Position numbers and translations under genes: made by a program
Source: a virus
IMG/VR virus record: IMGVR_UViG_3300035681_000109
Span: 1 to 27,166 of that record
Length of the DNA: 27,166 nucleotides
Direction: 5' to 3' (one strand)
Shown: positions 1 to 8,479 of the stretch, piece by piece
Layout of the letters: each line of letters opens with the position of its first letter
How positions within the stretch are numbered: position 1 is the first letter of the stretch
The notes under the pieces: model-generated
Seen by the model: only the letters and a program-made list of their open reading frames with translations
Told to the model about the DNA's origin: nothing
Database searches by the model: none

Positions 1-484
1 GATTGTAGGCGTTGCCATATTCTTGACTGCCCATATCTTGCCCATACCGCGCAGCAGCCATAAGCGCCGCCCCAGATTGTAGGCCGCCTCTTGCCGCAGC
101 GGATCTATCAATAGCTTGCTGGCCTTCAGCCACGCGGAAGGCGTAACCTGGGTCCATCTGAAGCTGGTCAATGGACGGCTGCTCCATAAGCGAACCCGAC
201 CCTGCGCCGGGGCGAAGACCCATCAGCGTCGCAAGGCGATTGGTCGACTCCATGCCAAACTGCGTGTAGGGATCATAAGCTGCCGCGCCTTTTTCAAGCG
301 CCGCTGCGCCCTGACGCTGAGCTTCCTGCTGAGCCTGAATAGCTTGCTGCTGCGCGATAAGGCCAAACAGTCCCGATGTCTGCGCGGCCTGCTGCTGAGC
401 GCCCGCAGCGCGCTGCGAGCCTAAATAATTTAAGCCGCCGCTTATTAGAGACGCGCCGCCCATAAGTGCTAATGCTGGTAACAT
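1..484 (-). CDS. Phage DNA transfer/ejection protein (P22 gp7-like region), 3' end cut by window edge
   Basis: Partial gene: 161 codons are visible from the ATG at 484, and the frame stays open to base 1. The N-terminus is small-residue and hydrophobic (about residues 3-20), followed by a Gln/Ala-rich helical stretch (about 29-68). Next come the motif DPGYAFRVAEGQQAI (111-125) and RSAAARGGLQSG (127-138), then ARYGQDMGSQEYGNAYN. This motif set is characteristic of proteins annotated as phage DNA transfer or ejection proteins, which leave the virion with the genome and help it cross the envelope. The start overlaps the stop of the preceding gene (TAATG), with a GGAAGG sequence upstream. Its place at the end of the tail genes matches the ejection-protein block of P22-like phages. 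Family call is from recognised motifs; the exact ejection role is inference. Confidence 0.75.
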   Translation of the reverse strand, partial: MLPALALMGGASLISGGLNYLGSQRAAGAQQQAAQTSGLFGLIAQQQAIQAQQEAQRQGAAALEKGAAAYDPYTQFGMESTNRLATLMGLRPGAGSGSLMEQPSIDQLQMDPGYAFRVAEGQQAIDRSAAARGGLQSGAALMAAARYGQDMGSQEYGNAYN

Positions 485-819
485 TACGTCACGGTCCTTC
501 CGGTAGCGCGGATGTTAATGGCCGAGGCCGTCCCGGCTATTGTAGAGATAAACCCGCCAGACGCCAAGGCGTGACCGACCAGTTCAGGGAATGTATACGT
601 CTCACCGGGCTGAAGCGTTTTAGTCTTGACGATCAGATCAGAATTACCCGGCGTGCCGCTGGGGTTGACCAGATTGACGCTGATCGTCGCTGCAAGCGCA
701 CTGTAATTCGTCGCCGTAAACTTGTCGATAATCGTCGTCAAACCCGTCGACGTGTATTGCGTCGTCTGCGTATTCTCCGCCGTCTTGGCCGGTATGATTA
801 CTGTGACTGTAACAGCCAT
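484..819 (-). CDS. Conserved phage structural-module protein, function unknown
   Basis: A 111-aa protein rich in Thr, Ser and Ala with alternating hydrophobic residues, suggesting a small all-beta fold (for example TTIIDKFTATNYSALAATIS, then the segment with ETYTFPELVGHALASGGFIS). Proteins of this type recur in tail regions of phages and prophages, but I know of no assigned function. The start has a good ribosome binding site (AAGGA, 6 nt before the ATG). It lies between the tailspike and the ejection protein and overlaps the latter by TAATG, so it is probably co-translated with virion proteins. It may be a minor virion or tail accessory protein (inference). Confidence 0.7.
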   Translation of the reverse strand: MAVTVTVIIPAKTAENTQTTQYTSTGLTTIIDKFTATNYSALAATISVNLVNPSGTPGNSDLIVKTKTLQPGETYTFPELVGHALASGGFISTIAGTASAINIRATGRTVT

Positions 820-828
820 GACGAGTCC

Positions 829-2655
829 TTAAGTTATGGCCGAATAAGTGCCAGTAAGCGTTAAATAATACACACGGTCAGCGCCGGTTTTATTCTGGAC
901 AACATAGGTGCTGGTGCCGGCGTCCCAATAGATATTGGTCTGCCCCGCCGTGTTTATGGTAACAGAATATTGACCGCCCGCGCTAAAATCTAACTCAGAC
1001 ACACCGTTAGAACCATACAAGGCTACGCGCCCGCATATAGCGCGATCATCAACGAGCGTTAAGAATCCAGCCACAAGATTAGCGCCGCGAACCGTACCCG
1101 TAGCATTATTTGCTACAGCCAAACGATACCCTTTGACAGCCGCCGTAGTTTCAATTTGCGCCAAACTTTGAGTATTGGCATAGATAGCATTCGTCGGCAA
1201 CGGCGAGGTGCCGTCAAATGAAGGGTTGCCTGAGACAAGATATTGTCCAGTCAGTGTAGCTGATGACCCACCTACGGCATAAAAATTATTAATATTAATG
1301 CCGTTTACAGTAGCACTGACATTAAGGGCTGTAGTTCCGGCAGTCCCTGCGTAAACGCTATTGTTTATGGATAGATCAATGACCGCGCGGGCGTATATGC
1401 CGTTCCGCGCGCTATCCATTCGACAGTTATTGATTGAGACGTTATAAATGCCGTTAGTGCTGTCGTTGATATAGAACATGTACGCGGTGGAGCTTAAACC
1501 TTGTTCACTTCTAACATTATTAAATGATAAATTATGGCTGGCTGCGGCTGCCGTCGTAGCAAGCCAATAGAACCCGTGCGTCCCCAAGTTCCACGTCTGA
1601 TAACCGTCAAACGTGACGTTAGATAATTGAACGCCGTCCAACGCCGTGACGCAAGGATTGTTTGCCGCAGCCAAGAAACAATCTTGAAAATGGAAATGGT
1701 CTGTGTCTATCGAAGCAAAGTTTGTATTTGGACCAAGTACAATAGGCTTATCCGCATACGCCTTAAACCGTTGAACGGACAGCGCCTCGCGGCCCGTCGT
1801 GTAAAGACCGCGCGACGAATTAGTTGCGTCGCTCCAGAACGTCGAACCGGGGACGGCTACAACAGAACCGCCCACTTCGACATCGACAAGCTCGAACTCA
1901 CGAATGTCGTTTAGGCTGATAGCTGTCTTGACATAAGTGTTATCGCCGCTGCGGAAATTCATGTTTCGAAGCGAGCATTGATATAGCGAACTTGCGCCAG
2001 CGGTGAACGAAAAGCATGAACCGTTTGCGGTAGGCGCAAAAGAGATCTGCGTGGCATAAATGCCTTGGCCGACAAGGTGGACGCGGTTCTGCGCAATTGT
2101 GATTGTGCTGGTTACTTTATATAGACCGCCGGGAAAAAAGACGGTGCCTTGGCCGGTCGTAAAATAGTTGATAGCGTTCTGAATGGCAGAGGTGACATCT
2201 TCGACACCATTACGCGCGCGAACGGATGCGATCTGCGCGGCGGTCATAAAGTCAAAAACGCTGACGACTTCACGCAGCTTAGACTGGACGGTGGTGGCGA
2301 CAGAGTTCGTGCCGCCTTGAATATAGCCGACAAGCGACGATCCGCTTGAACTGGCGAAGATATTAAGATCCGCCTGCGTAAGCTGCGGATAGATATTGTC
2401 GACGGTCCAGATCTCAACGTCGGTCGATGACTTCAGGACCAGCTTATACGGGTTGGTCTTCAGCCAAACATTCGCTTCTCCGCGAGAGTCCAGAATAACT
2501 GGATTGGTGTTTGTAGACACACCGGCATAGTCGACATAAGTCGCTTGAGGCGTCGTCGTGCCAGCCGCATACGAATAAAGCTTGCCGCCGACAAGCGGAT
2601 CTCCATTAGAATCAAAGAATTGCAGTTTAGGCGGCGGCGTAAGAGAAGCGACCAT
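829..2655 (-). CDS. Tailspike / tail fibre with beta-helix (pectate-lyase-like) domain
   Basis: A 608-aa receptor-binding protein. Residues about 8-90 form the N-terminal particle-binding domain common in podovirus spikes, with motifs KLQFFDSNGDPLVGGKLYSY, NPVILDSRGEANVW and EIWTVDNI. Residues 118-137 (SVATTVQSKLREVVSVFDFM) are the usual linker. From about 150 a right-handed parallel beta-helix of the Pectate_lyase_3 type begins (VEDVTSAIQNAINYF, then TVFFPGGLYKV), and Asn/Ser-rich rungs continue to about 480. The C-terminus is a short beta-rich domain. Such spikes bind and often cleave surface polysaccharide, but no catalytic residues can be assigned by eye. ATG 2655 is preceded by GAGG. It sits last among the tail genes before the ejection gene. 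Confidence 0.88.
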   Translation of the reverse strand: MVASLTPPPKLQFFDSNGDPLVGGKLYSYAAGTTTPQATYVDYAGVSTNTNPVILDSRGEANVWLKTNPYKLVLKSSTDVEIWTVDNIYPQLTQADLNIFASSSGSSLVGYIQGGTNSVATTVQSKLREVVSVFDFMTAAQIASVRARNGVEDVTSAIQNAINYFTTGQGTVFFPGGLYKVTSTITIAQNRVHLVGQGIYATQISFAPTANGSCFSFTAGASSLYQCSLRNMNFRSGDNTYVKTAISLNDIREFELVDVEVGGSVVAVPGSTFWSDATNSSRGLYTTGREALSVQRFKAYADKPIVLGPNTNFASIDTDHFHFQDCFLAAANNPCVTALDGVQLSNVTFDGYQTWNLGTHGFYWLATTAAAASHNLSFNNVRSEQGLSSTAYMFYINDSTNGIYNVSINNCRMDSARNGIYARAVIDLSINNSVYAGTAGTTALNVSATVNGININNFYAVGGSSATLTGQYLVSGNPSFDGTSPLPTNAIYANTQSLAQIETTAAVKGYRLAVANNATGTVRGANLVAGFLTLVDDRAICGRVALYGSNGVSELDFSAGGQYSVTINTAGQTNIYWDAGTSTYVVQNKTGADRVYYLTLTGTYSAIT

Positions 2656-2703
2656 GATCTACCTCGTTGACGGCATACTGCCATGTTTTCATACGATTAG
2701 CAA

Positions 2704-3987
2704 TCAAACCGCATAACAGAGAGTCAAGCGGAAATCGCTGGTATTGGTAAAATTTGTGTCCGTAAGATTAGCGCGCCCGGTCGTCGTTTGCTGAACTAAA
2801 TTCAACGTCGTGCTGGAAATAACCGGAATGACTGCGCCGCCAGCCGTTAAACCCGCCATATTAGCCGCAGGGTCAAAAGATCCAACACTATTGTCGCCCG
2901 CTGTCGGAAATGAACCTGTGCCAGCGACGACGGTAACGTCGCCAGTCGAAGACCCTTTATTAGACAGCACTATTCGAATGTATAGGTGAACGAACCGGCC
3001 TATCTTTGTGTAGCGCCCGATCTGTGTCGTATAGGTTACGCCGGTTGAAGCGCCGCCGAACTGGATAATTGGCGTGAACGACACATCGGTTGATAAAGGG
3101 ACGTTTTTCCAGTATGTTAACGTGCTATCATATTGAATAATGTCGCCATCGTTCAGAGTGCCAAACTGAACATTGCTGTCCGTTTCGCCTAGCTTCGACC
3201 CAAAACTGACACGGACAAATACAGACCCAGATCCAGCGGTGGCGGCGTTTACGACAGCCGCTATGATAGCTTTTACGTTAGGGGCCGCAGGTATTGTTTT
3301 GGTCAGGCCGCCGGGGACGGCGGGGTTATAGTAAAGAATGTCGCCGTCAGCCCATGTCTCTCCGTAAGGTGATCCAGTGGTATTAAACCCACGGACGAGA
3401 CCAAAAGAGGTGACAATACCAAAGCCATTAAGCGCTATGTTCTCAGCGGCGATACCCATAAGATAGTCGCCAATAGTGACGCTTGTGGCGGGCTTGCCTT
3501 TTAATACGCCCGATGCGCCGACAGCCCCGTCAAGCATGACGAGCTGGCCCTTAGTAATCGCGGCGCTGGCCTTAACGTAATAATACTGTGCCTCACCGAC
3601 AGGCTGCGCGACATTCGCGGTGTTCTGAATGGTGAGCGTCGTCCCGCCGTTCCAATAAACGGTTCCAACCGGCGGCGTATAGTTCAGACTAGGAACGGTC
3701 TGAAAGCCCAGATACCGAACATTATCTTGGTTTACGCTTGATAGCGTGCCCAGCTCATTTCTAGTCTGCGTATTAATCTCATTGTAGAGATCATTAAGTT
3801 GCATCAATACTTCAGGCGTCATGCTATTTGGCGCTAACTGAAGGTCTTGTAGCGACACGTCGGTGGTGCCGTTGCCCGTCAGCGTGAACAGATTAACAAA
3901 GAACCGATACCATTCGCGCGTAATCAATCCCGTTCGAGGATCGGTAAGCGGGACACGCGGAGGTGTGATGCTGGTAATATTAGGCAT
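2704..3987 (-). CDS. Virion tail protein in the tail-needle/fibre position
   Basis: A 427-aa protein. The N-terminus carries PPRVPLTDPRTGLITREWYR (residues 9-28), a motif common at the start of phage tail-module proteins, then a predicted helical stretch around residues 45-85 (LNDLYNEINTQTRNELGTL). The middle (about 135-265) is beta-rich with GQLVMLDGAVGASG and ADGDILYYNPAVPGGLTK. The C-terminal about 125 residues form a separate beta domain (QIGRYTKIGRFVHLYIRIVL) of the kind found at fibre tips. In P22 the gene directly after gp10 encodes the tail needle gp26. This gene holds the same position, so a needle, plug or fibre role is plausible but not shown by sequence. It overlaps the gp10-like gene by 8 nt. 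Confidence 0.7.
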   Translation of the reverse strand: MPNITSITPPRVPLTDPRTGLITREWYRFFVNLFTLTGNGTTDVSLQDLQLAPNSMTPEVLMQLNDLYNEINTQTRNELGTLSSVNQDNVRYLGFQTVPSLNYTPPVGTVYWNGGTTLTIQNTANVAQPVGEAQYYYVKASAAITKGQLVMLDGAVGASGVLKGKPATSVTIGDYLMGIAAENIALNGFGIVTSFGLVRGFNTTGSPYGETWADGDILYYNPAVPGGLTKTIPAAPNVKAIIAAVVNAATAGSGSVFVRVSFGSKLGETDSNVQFGTLNDGDIIQYDSTLTYWKNVPLSTDVSFTPIIQFGGASTGVTYTTQIGRYTKIGRFVHLYIRIVLSNKGSSTGDVTVVAGTGSFPTAGDNSVGSFDPAANMAGLTAGGAVIPVISSTTLNLVQQTTTGRANLTDTNFTNTSDFRLTLCYAV

Positions 3988-5413
3988 TCGTGGGGCTCAA
4001 GATTAGTTCAGCACCCATAATCGCAATCTTAACCGGATCTGTTCCCGATAGTTCATACACTCGGTCACGAATCTTCAGCGTCATGCCAAGACGCCGCCAG
4101 ATCGTCCTGTAGCCATACGCGCCGATTTTACCCATTGATTTCCAATGTTCATTAGACCATGTATGGCCGCCATCATCTGACCAGCGCAACATGACCTGTG
4201 GGTCAGTGCCCTGCGTCGTGCCGTCCAAACCTACGCCAGTCTGGCAGTCTAGCTGAAGGCTATGCTGCGTCGTGCGCTTAAGATTGTTTTCGCCTGTCGG
4301 AAGCGCCCGCCAAGAGCGCAACCACTTCTGGACGCCGTTATAGTCGTCATATTTGTCTAGGTCGAAATAGTAAATGTTGCCGTTTTCATAATCACCGACA
4401 ACAATCTTATTGTTAAAGTTCATCTGGCAGTTGCTGCGATGCCGCGCAAACTGATCGTCGACCCAGCTCGCGCGTTCATGCCACGCGCCGGTCGCCACGT
4501 CGTAAACCCACGTCGTGTTAGCGTTGGGGAAATTCAGCACATAAAAAGCGTGACCATCTTGCTGATACGTGTAGCCCACAGCGTCACTGAGATCCGAATA
4601 CTGCTGGATTTGCCACTCAACGGCGTGCGTCGAGATGCGCTCGCCAGTGTAGCCTTTGGCCTTGTAGACAATCCCGTTACCGCGCGCGTCAGCGCCCAGC
4701 CAGAACAGGGTGTTGTCCAGCTTGGCGACAGAATAGGCCGCTAGGCAACCGATTTCGTTAAACGCGCCTTGAATACGGGTAAGCGGGAAATCTGGCAGGC
4801 CAGCGTCATACCAGACTTCGACAGTGTTTGTGCCAAAGATCCAGACTTCGCGGTGATCGACGATCAGAGACACGATGTTGTCGGGCGAACCTTCGGCGCT
4901 GGCAAAGTCGAGCGGGTCAATTAACAAGCCGTTATAAGATGCGGTAAGCCAGATCTTTTGGCTGTTCGGCTGGTTAAAGACAAAATAGCCGTCGATGAAC
5001 CCGACAGTAACCGCGCCGGGAAAATCAGGGTCCAGAACTTGTTCGAACGTATTGGCGCTGGGCGTAAATATATATGCGTCAGGATTAGTTACGACGATTA
5101 ATTGCACGCCGTTATCGGACATGCTAACCGGGCCTGTGCCAGAAATGGTGCCAAGAAGAATGGCGTTCCATTCGGTGTCAATCTGATAAAACTCAGATCC
5201 GGATGCGACATAGCCATAGCCGCCAAAAGCCCAAAGCCCCCGGATAGGCCCGGTGCCAACAGTGGTTATAAGCGACAACCCTGGGCAGCGCTGAAGCCAT
5301 GCGGCTTCTTTGCCACCTTCAGGCACGATCTCAGGAAAAAGATTGACCATGCGGTTGTCAGCCGCATTTACGCTACGCGCCACATAAGACGAGCCAAGGA
5401 TCGGCGTCTTCAT
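3980..5413 (-). CDS. P22 gp10-like tail accessory / packaged-DNA stabilisation protein
   Basis: A 477-aa protein. The N-terminus (ILGSSYVARSVNAADNRMVN, then LFPEIVPEGGKEAAWLQRCPGL) is typical of the phage stabilisation protein family that includes P22 gp10. Repeated WD/propeller-like beta segments follow (GPIRGLWAFGGYGYVASGSE, TTWVYDVATGAWHERASWVD, KIVVGDYENGNIYYFD). In P22, gp10 binds below gp4 on the portal and closes the filled head, forming the hub for needle and spikes. Length is close to that of P22 gp10. It is translationally coupled to the gp4-like gene by TAATG at 5413 and to the next gene by an 8-nt overlap, so the order gp4-gp10-needle is kept. Confidence 0.85.
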   Translation of the reverse strand: MKTPILGSSYVARSVNAADNRMVNLFPEIVPEGGKEAAWLQRCPGLSLITTVGTGPIRGLWAFGGYGYVASGSEFYQIDTEWNAILLGTISGTGPVSMSDNGVQLIVVTNPDAYIFTPSANTFEQVLDPDFPGAVTVGFIDGYFVFNQPNSQKIWLTASYNGLLIDPLDFASAEGSPDNIVSLIVDHREVWIFGTNTVEVWYDAGLPDFPLTRIQGAFNEIGCLAAYSVAKLDNTLFWLGADARGNGIVYKAKGYTGERISTHAVEWQIQQYSDLSDAVGYTYQQDGHAFYVLNFPNANTTWVYDVATGAWHERASWVDDQFARHRSNCQMNFNNKIVVGDYENGNIYYFDLDKYDDYNGVQKWLRSWRALPTGENNLKRTTQHSLQLDCQTGVGLDGTTQGTDPQVMLRWSDDGGHTWSNEHWKSMGKIGAYGYRTIWRRLGMTLKIRDRVYELSGTDPVKIAIMGAELILSPTNA

Positions 5414-6126
5414 TAGTAGTTTCCGGCGTAGATGTTATAGCGCTGGCGGGTGCCTACAATGCTGTATGGCAGCGCCATGATGTCATCCGGGTTATTGATG
5501 CGCTTCAGATTGCGCTTGCTATACATGGCAATGCGCTGCACCTGCGCGGACGGCTCAACGCCAAACTCAGGGGCCATTTCGCAGGCTAAATTGTAACGGA
5601 ACGCCCGCAGATAGCCTGGCGGGAACGTCAATGGCGTAGCCAGAACAGCCGGTTGCGTCAGTTCTTCGACCGAAATGAAATGCCATTCCAGAAGCCGCAA
5701 CGGCACCGGATAAATGAACATTTCAATGTCTGGGTAGGTCATATTCGTAAAAATGACCTGCGGGTATGTGGACGTAACAGTCTTGACAGCGATACCGTCA
5801 TACTGCTGCTGATTGATGAACTTAATGCCGTAAGACACATTGGTCTGCGGATCGCGAAAATAAGTCGCGTCATCTAGCAGAACCGGACGATTGCCGACAA
5901 AATCGCCGGTGGGGCCAAGCGTCCGGCTAAGAGCGCTTGGCGGCCACAGAAAGGTTTGGTCCTGCGTTGAAAAGACCGACAGACGCTCCGTGTTCCACGA
6001 GTCGATCATCTGGTTCAGCGCTGTCAACGCGTCCTGAGATGTCTCCGCTGAGGGCGTTTCGCCTTCTGCGAGGACGCCCAGAAGTCTCAGGGCTCCGTTG
6101 ATCTGATCGCCCGCCGTCGTCGTCAT
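5413..6126 (-). CDS. P22 gp4-like head completion / tail accessory factor
   Basis: A 237-aa protein. The start TTAGDQINGALRLLGVLAEG followed by DALTALNQMIDSWNTE is the classic N-terminal helical region of the P22 tail accessory factor gp4 family, which binds the portal after packaging and begins tail assembly. Later features are FPPGYLRAFRYNLACEMAPE and a basic C-terminal segment (QRIAMYSKRNLKRINNPDD). A GGAAAGG sequence lies about 11 nt before the ATG at 6126. The gene is longer than the P22 gp4 gene, as in many distant relatives. Its first about 200 nt overlap, in another frame, the small gene starting at 6232. Confidence 0.85.
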   Translation of the reverse strand: MTTTAGDQINGALRLLGVLAEGETPSAETSQDALTALNQMIDSWNTERLSVFSTQDQTFLWPPSALSRTLGPTGDFVGNRPVLLDDATYFRDPQTNVSYGIKFINQQQYDGIAVKTVTSTYPQVIFTNMTYPDIEMFIYPVPLRLLEWHFISVEELTQPAVLATPLTFPPGYLRAFRYNLACEMAPEFGVEPSAQVQRIAMYSKRNLKRINNPDDIMALPYSIVGTRQRYNIYAGNY

Positions 6127-6232
6127 TTGGATCGAACCTTTCCCAGCCGTTCTCTTCGTCGGCTTCGGCTTCCATTTCTAGCGTGGCGATCTTAACGCCA
6201 TGACGCTCATGACGCAAATAAATGAGGGCCAT
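5927..6232 (-). CDS. Small acidic phage protein overlapping the gp4-like gene
   Basis: A 101-aa frame with a good ribosome binding site (AGGTGA, 5 nt before ATG 6232). The first about 40 residues look like a genuine, recurring small phage protein: LIYLRHERHGVKIATLEMEA, then DEENGWERFDPNDDD. From residue 36 the frame runs inside the gp4-like gene out of phase and becomes Arg/Ser/Pro-rich, as expected of a shadow frame. Either the protein is real with an overlapping tail of little constraint, or a ribosomal frameshift or sequence error moves the true end. It sits between the coat/decoration genes and the gp4-like gene. Function is unknown. Confidence 0.6.
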   Translation of the reverse strand: MALIYLRHERHGVKIATLEMEAEADEENGWERFDPNDDDGGRSDQRSPETSGRPRRRRNALSGDISGRVDSAEPDDRLVEHGASVGLFNAGPNLSVAAKRS

Positions 6233-6252
6233 TTTTCACCTATGGTAAGGGC

Positions 6253-6274
6253 CAGACGGGCCGTAGCCCGTCTG
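6253..6274 (-). other. Perfect 9-bp hairpin between late genes
   Basis: Arms CAGACGGGC and GCCCGTCTG pair perfectly around a 4-nt loop, in the 52-bp gap between the 151-aa decoration-like gene and the small gene starting at 6232. No U-tract follows on either strand, so it is not a standard intrinsic terminator. An RNA processing or stabilising hairpin in the late mRNA is more likely (inference). Confidence 0.6.
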
Positions 6275-6284
6275 TAGGATTAAA

Positions 6285-6740
6285 TTAGGACGCCAGAAGC
6301 GGGACCGAATACCAGGTCGTCGAGTCATACGCCACCAAAAGCGAGGACGTATAAGCCGCAAGAACGTAGTTCGAGTCCGCCGCAATGGCGTTAACAGCGT
6401 CTCCAGAAGCCGGCCAAACCTTCAAAACAGCGTTAGCATTGTTTTTCAGGATGACCGTGCGACCCGCAACCGCCGGCGGAAGAAGGACACCCTTAGTGCC
6501 GTCAGCCGCCGAAACCAGCGTAAAACCGTCAGAAACAGCCGCCGCGTTGGCCTGCGTAGAACCCGCCGCCGCAACAGTAGCCGACTTCAGATAAAGACCG
6601 CCGGTCGTCGTGATGTCGCTCGCGCTAACCGAAGTAGCGCCGGAGATAGTGCCTCCACTGATCGTCGCACCCGTGATGGTCGTGCCAGCAACGAGTTCGG
6701 GATCAGAGAAGGCAACACCGACAGATTTAGTGTTAGGCAT
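6285..6740 (-). CDS. Putative head decoration / minor virion protein
   Basis: A 151-aa Ala/Ser/Thr-rich protein. Residues about 18-37 form short GATISGGTISGAT-type repeats, as in collagen-like or beta-prism linkers. The C-terminal half (SDGFTLVSAADGTKGVLLPP, then TVILKN, AVLKVWPASGDAVNAIA, SLLVAYDSTTWYSVPLL) is a conserved beta-sandwich-like module found in phage head and tail genes with no proven role. It has a strong ribosome binding site (GGGAGAAGG) before ATG 6740. Placed just after the coat and another decoration-like gene, it may sit on the capsid surface (inference). Confidence 0.7.
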   Translation of the reverse strand: MPNTKSVGVAFSDPELVAGTTITGATISGGTISGATSVSASDITTTGGLYLKSATVAAAGSTQANAAAVSDGFTLVSAADGTKGVLLPPAVAGRTVILKNNANAVLKVWPASGDAVNAIAADSNYVLAAYTSSLLVAYDSTTWYSVPLLAS

Positions 6741-6755
6741 TGCCTTCTCCCGTGA

Positions 6756-7229
6756 TTACGCGATGCGGTAGATCGAATACGCCGCCGTGCCCGTCTTACG
6801 GAAACGGAAGATAGCCGAGGACGGCGTGGTCGCGCCGTCGATGACGACCGCGCTGCCAACGATGCTGTTGCCCGAACCAGCACCGAACGTCACATCGTTC
6901 TGCGACGCGTCGCCGACGTTGATGATAACAACGTCAAAAGCCGTGTTGACAGCAACGCTGGGGAACGCCGCGTCGATGAGCGCGCCCGTCGGGAACGTGT
7001 AGGTGCCCGCGTCCGTGCCGCCAGAGTCGACCGTAATAATGCCCGCCGCCAGATTAGCCGCCGTAACCGTAACCGTAGCGCCCGTCAGAGCCGCCGGAGC
7101 GCCCTGCGGAAGCATCAGCGGTTCAGTGCGATTGCCGGCAGAATACTGATAGCCACCATCACCATTCGGGATGCCGCTGTAGGGGCCAAACGTCTCAAGC
7201 GGATACGCCGCATTCGAAGTAGTCGTCAT
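6756..7229 (-). CDS. Putative capsid decoration protein
   Basis: A 157-aa beta-rich protein with a short N-terminal tail (residues about 1-40, with LETFGPYSGIPNGDGGYQYS). The body alternates hydrophobic and Thr/Asp/Gly residues (TGATVTVTAANLAAGIITVD, FDVVIINVGDASQNDVTFG). It is directly downstream of the major capsid gene with its own AAGGAG ribosome binding site, and is separated from it by a terminator-like hairpin. That position and the small beta-rich composition suggest a decoration or cement protein. I do not recognise a named family. Confidence 0.65.
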   Translation of the reverse strand: MTTTSNAAYPLETFGPYSGIPNGDGGYQYSAGNRTEPLMLPQGAPAALTGATVTVTAANLAAGIITVDSGGTDAGTYTFPTGALIDAAFPSVAVNTAFDVVIINVGDASQNDVTFGAGSGNSIVGSAVVIDGATTPSSAIFRFRKTGTAAYSIYRIA

Positions 7230-7250
7230 GGATTAACTCCTTGAATTAGA

Positions 7251-7274
7251 AGAAGAAGGGGCCGAAGCCCCCTC
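7251..7274 (-). terminator. Terminator/attenuator after the major capsid gene
   Basis: On the minus strand GAGGGGGC, loop UUCG, GCCCCUUC form an 8-bp stem with one G-U wobble and a very stable UUCG tetraloop, followed by UUCUUCUU. It starts 6 nt after the capsid stop codon. As the operon continues, it probably acts as a partial terminator or 3' mRNA stabiliser that raises capsid message over downstream genes. Confidence 0.7.
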
Positions 7275-7279
7275 TAATG

Positions 7280-8476
7280 TTAGCCCCACAGACGGACAGC
7301 CATCTGCGGACGAATGACCGAATAGCCATACAGCACGTCAATACGGCACGGCAGGCGGTCGTTGTTGATGTCATACTGACGCACGACGCGCAGGCTGATA
7401 CCATTGTGGACCTGACGCGAAGCCATGTCGACGCCCTGCGGCATAAGCAGGTCGGCGGTGGCGAACGCGATGGCGTCACGATGATAGATCAGGTTCTGCG
7501 GATACTGCGTCGAAGCAGAGCCATAGAACGTGACAGCCTTACCGGAAACCGGCAGAGCGTCGACCGTGGCGAGAGCCTGGCCAGCCGAATACATCGCCGG
7601 GACAGTGACCGAAGCCGTGGTGGACGCCGTAACGTCAGCCAGAGCAACGAACTGGAACAGCGAGCCGGTGGACTCACGGGTCTGCGGGTTGACGGCGTAG
7701 CAGTCAGCGATGGTGAACACGTCGCCGGCCTTGATCGTCGTCGAACCGAGGCCCGTCAGGACGATGGTCGTCGAACCTTCGGTCGTGACCGAGGTGCTGA
7801 CCGTCACGGTGCCGGCGCGAGAGCCAGTCGTAAACTGCTTGATCGACTGCGACATATTCAGCTCGTCATAGCCGAGGATGCCTTCGCCGAACATGCCGTT
7901 CTTGAACTGCTTGCTGATGGCCGAAACCGGGTTGAACAGGCCCTTCATGCCTTCAATCAGCGCGGCGTTAGCAGCCGGGTTGACCGTCGCGTAGCGCGGC
8001 TGCATGACAGCGGCGTTCTCGTTCAGCTTCTGCTGCGCCTGCAACAGAACCAGCGAAGTGGCCGGGGTCGTGCCGGGCGTGCCGACCGAGTTGCCGATGT
8101 ATTTGAACGAGTTCGCAACGTCAGCGTCGATGCTGGCGGCGAGCTGCGAAATACGCGGCTTCAGAACACGTTCCGCGAAGTCGTCCAACTGCATCGTCAG
8201 TTCGGCGGTCGTGAAGTTCACGCCGATATGCTTCTGCGAGGAGACGGTCAGGGTCGTGTACTGTTCGTTGTCGTCCTGAACCTGAAGCGCAGCGCCGTCC
8301 GTGACCAGAGCGCGGTCGGGCAGGCGGATACGCAGGGTCGAGCCGATCTTAGCGCCTTCAACGGCGAAAGAGTCGTCATACTGGCGGTTGACGGTGCGCG
8401 TCAGGACAAGATTATTCTCAAGGATCTCAAGAGCCTTGCGAGTAATCATGTCAATCGTAAGAATTGAGTTAGACAT
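7280..8476 (-). CDS. Major capsid protein, P22 gp5-like (HK97 fold)
   Basis: A 398-aa coat protein. The N-terminus (SILTIDMITRKALEILENNL, then RTVNRQYDDSFAVEGAKIG and STLRIRLPD) matches the signature of the P22 coat protein family, followed by NFTTAELTMQLDDFAERVLK. Residues about 180-320 contain a Thr/Ser/Val-rich segment resembling the middle part of P22-type coats that carries the inserted telokin-like domain. Length is somewhat below the 430 aa of P22 gp5. It lies 3 nt downstream of the scaffold gene, the usual partner, and has a GGAGATAAGG ribosome binding site. The family call is confident; the domain limits are approximate. Confidence 0.93.
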   Translation of the reverse strand: MSNSILTIDMITRKALEILENNLVLTRTVNRQYDDSFAVEGAKIGSTLRIRLPDRALVTDGAALQVQDDNEQYTTLTVSSQKHIGVNFTTAELTMQLDDFAERVLKPRISQLAASIDADVANSFKYIGNSVGTPGTTPATSLVLLQAQQKLNENAAVMQPRYATVNPAANAALIEGMKGLFNPVSAISKQFKNGMFGEGILGYDELNMSQSIKQFTTGSRAGTVTVSTSVTTEGSTTIVLTGLGSTTIKAGDVFTIADCYAVNPQTRESTGSLFQFVALADVTASTTASVTVPAMYSAGQALATVDALPVSGKAVTFYGSASTQYPQNLIYHRDAIAFATADLLMPQGVDMASRQVHNGISLRVVRQYDINNDRLPCRIDVLYGYSVIRPQMAVRLWG

Positions 8477-8479
8477 ACC

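Noticed and set aside
7277-8467. 396-aa open frame on the plus strand opposite the capsid gene
   Set aside because: Arg/Asp/Val-rich shadow frame of a well-identified coat gene; no ribosome binding site or family.
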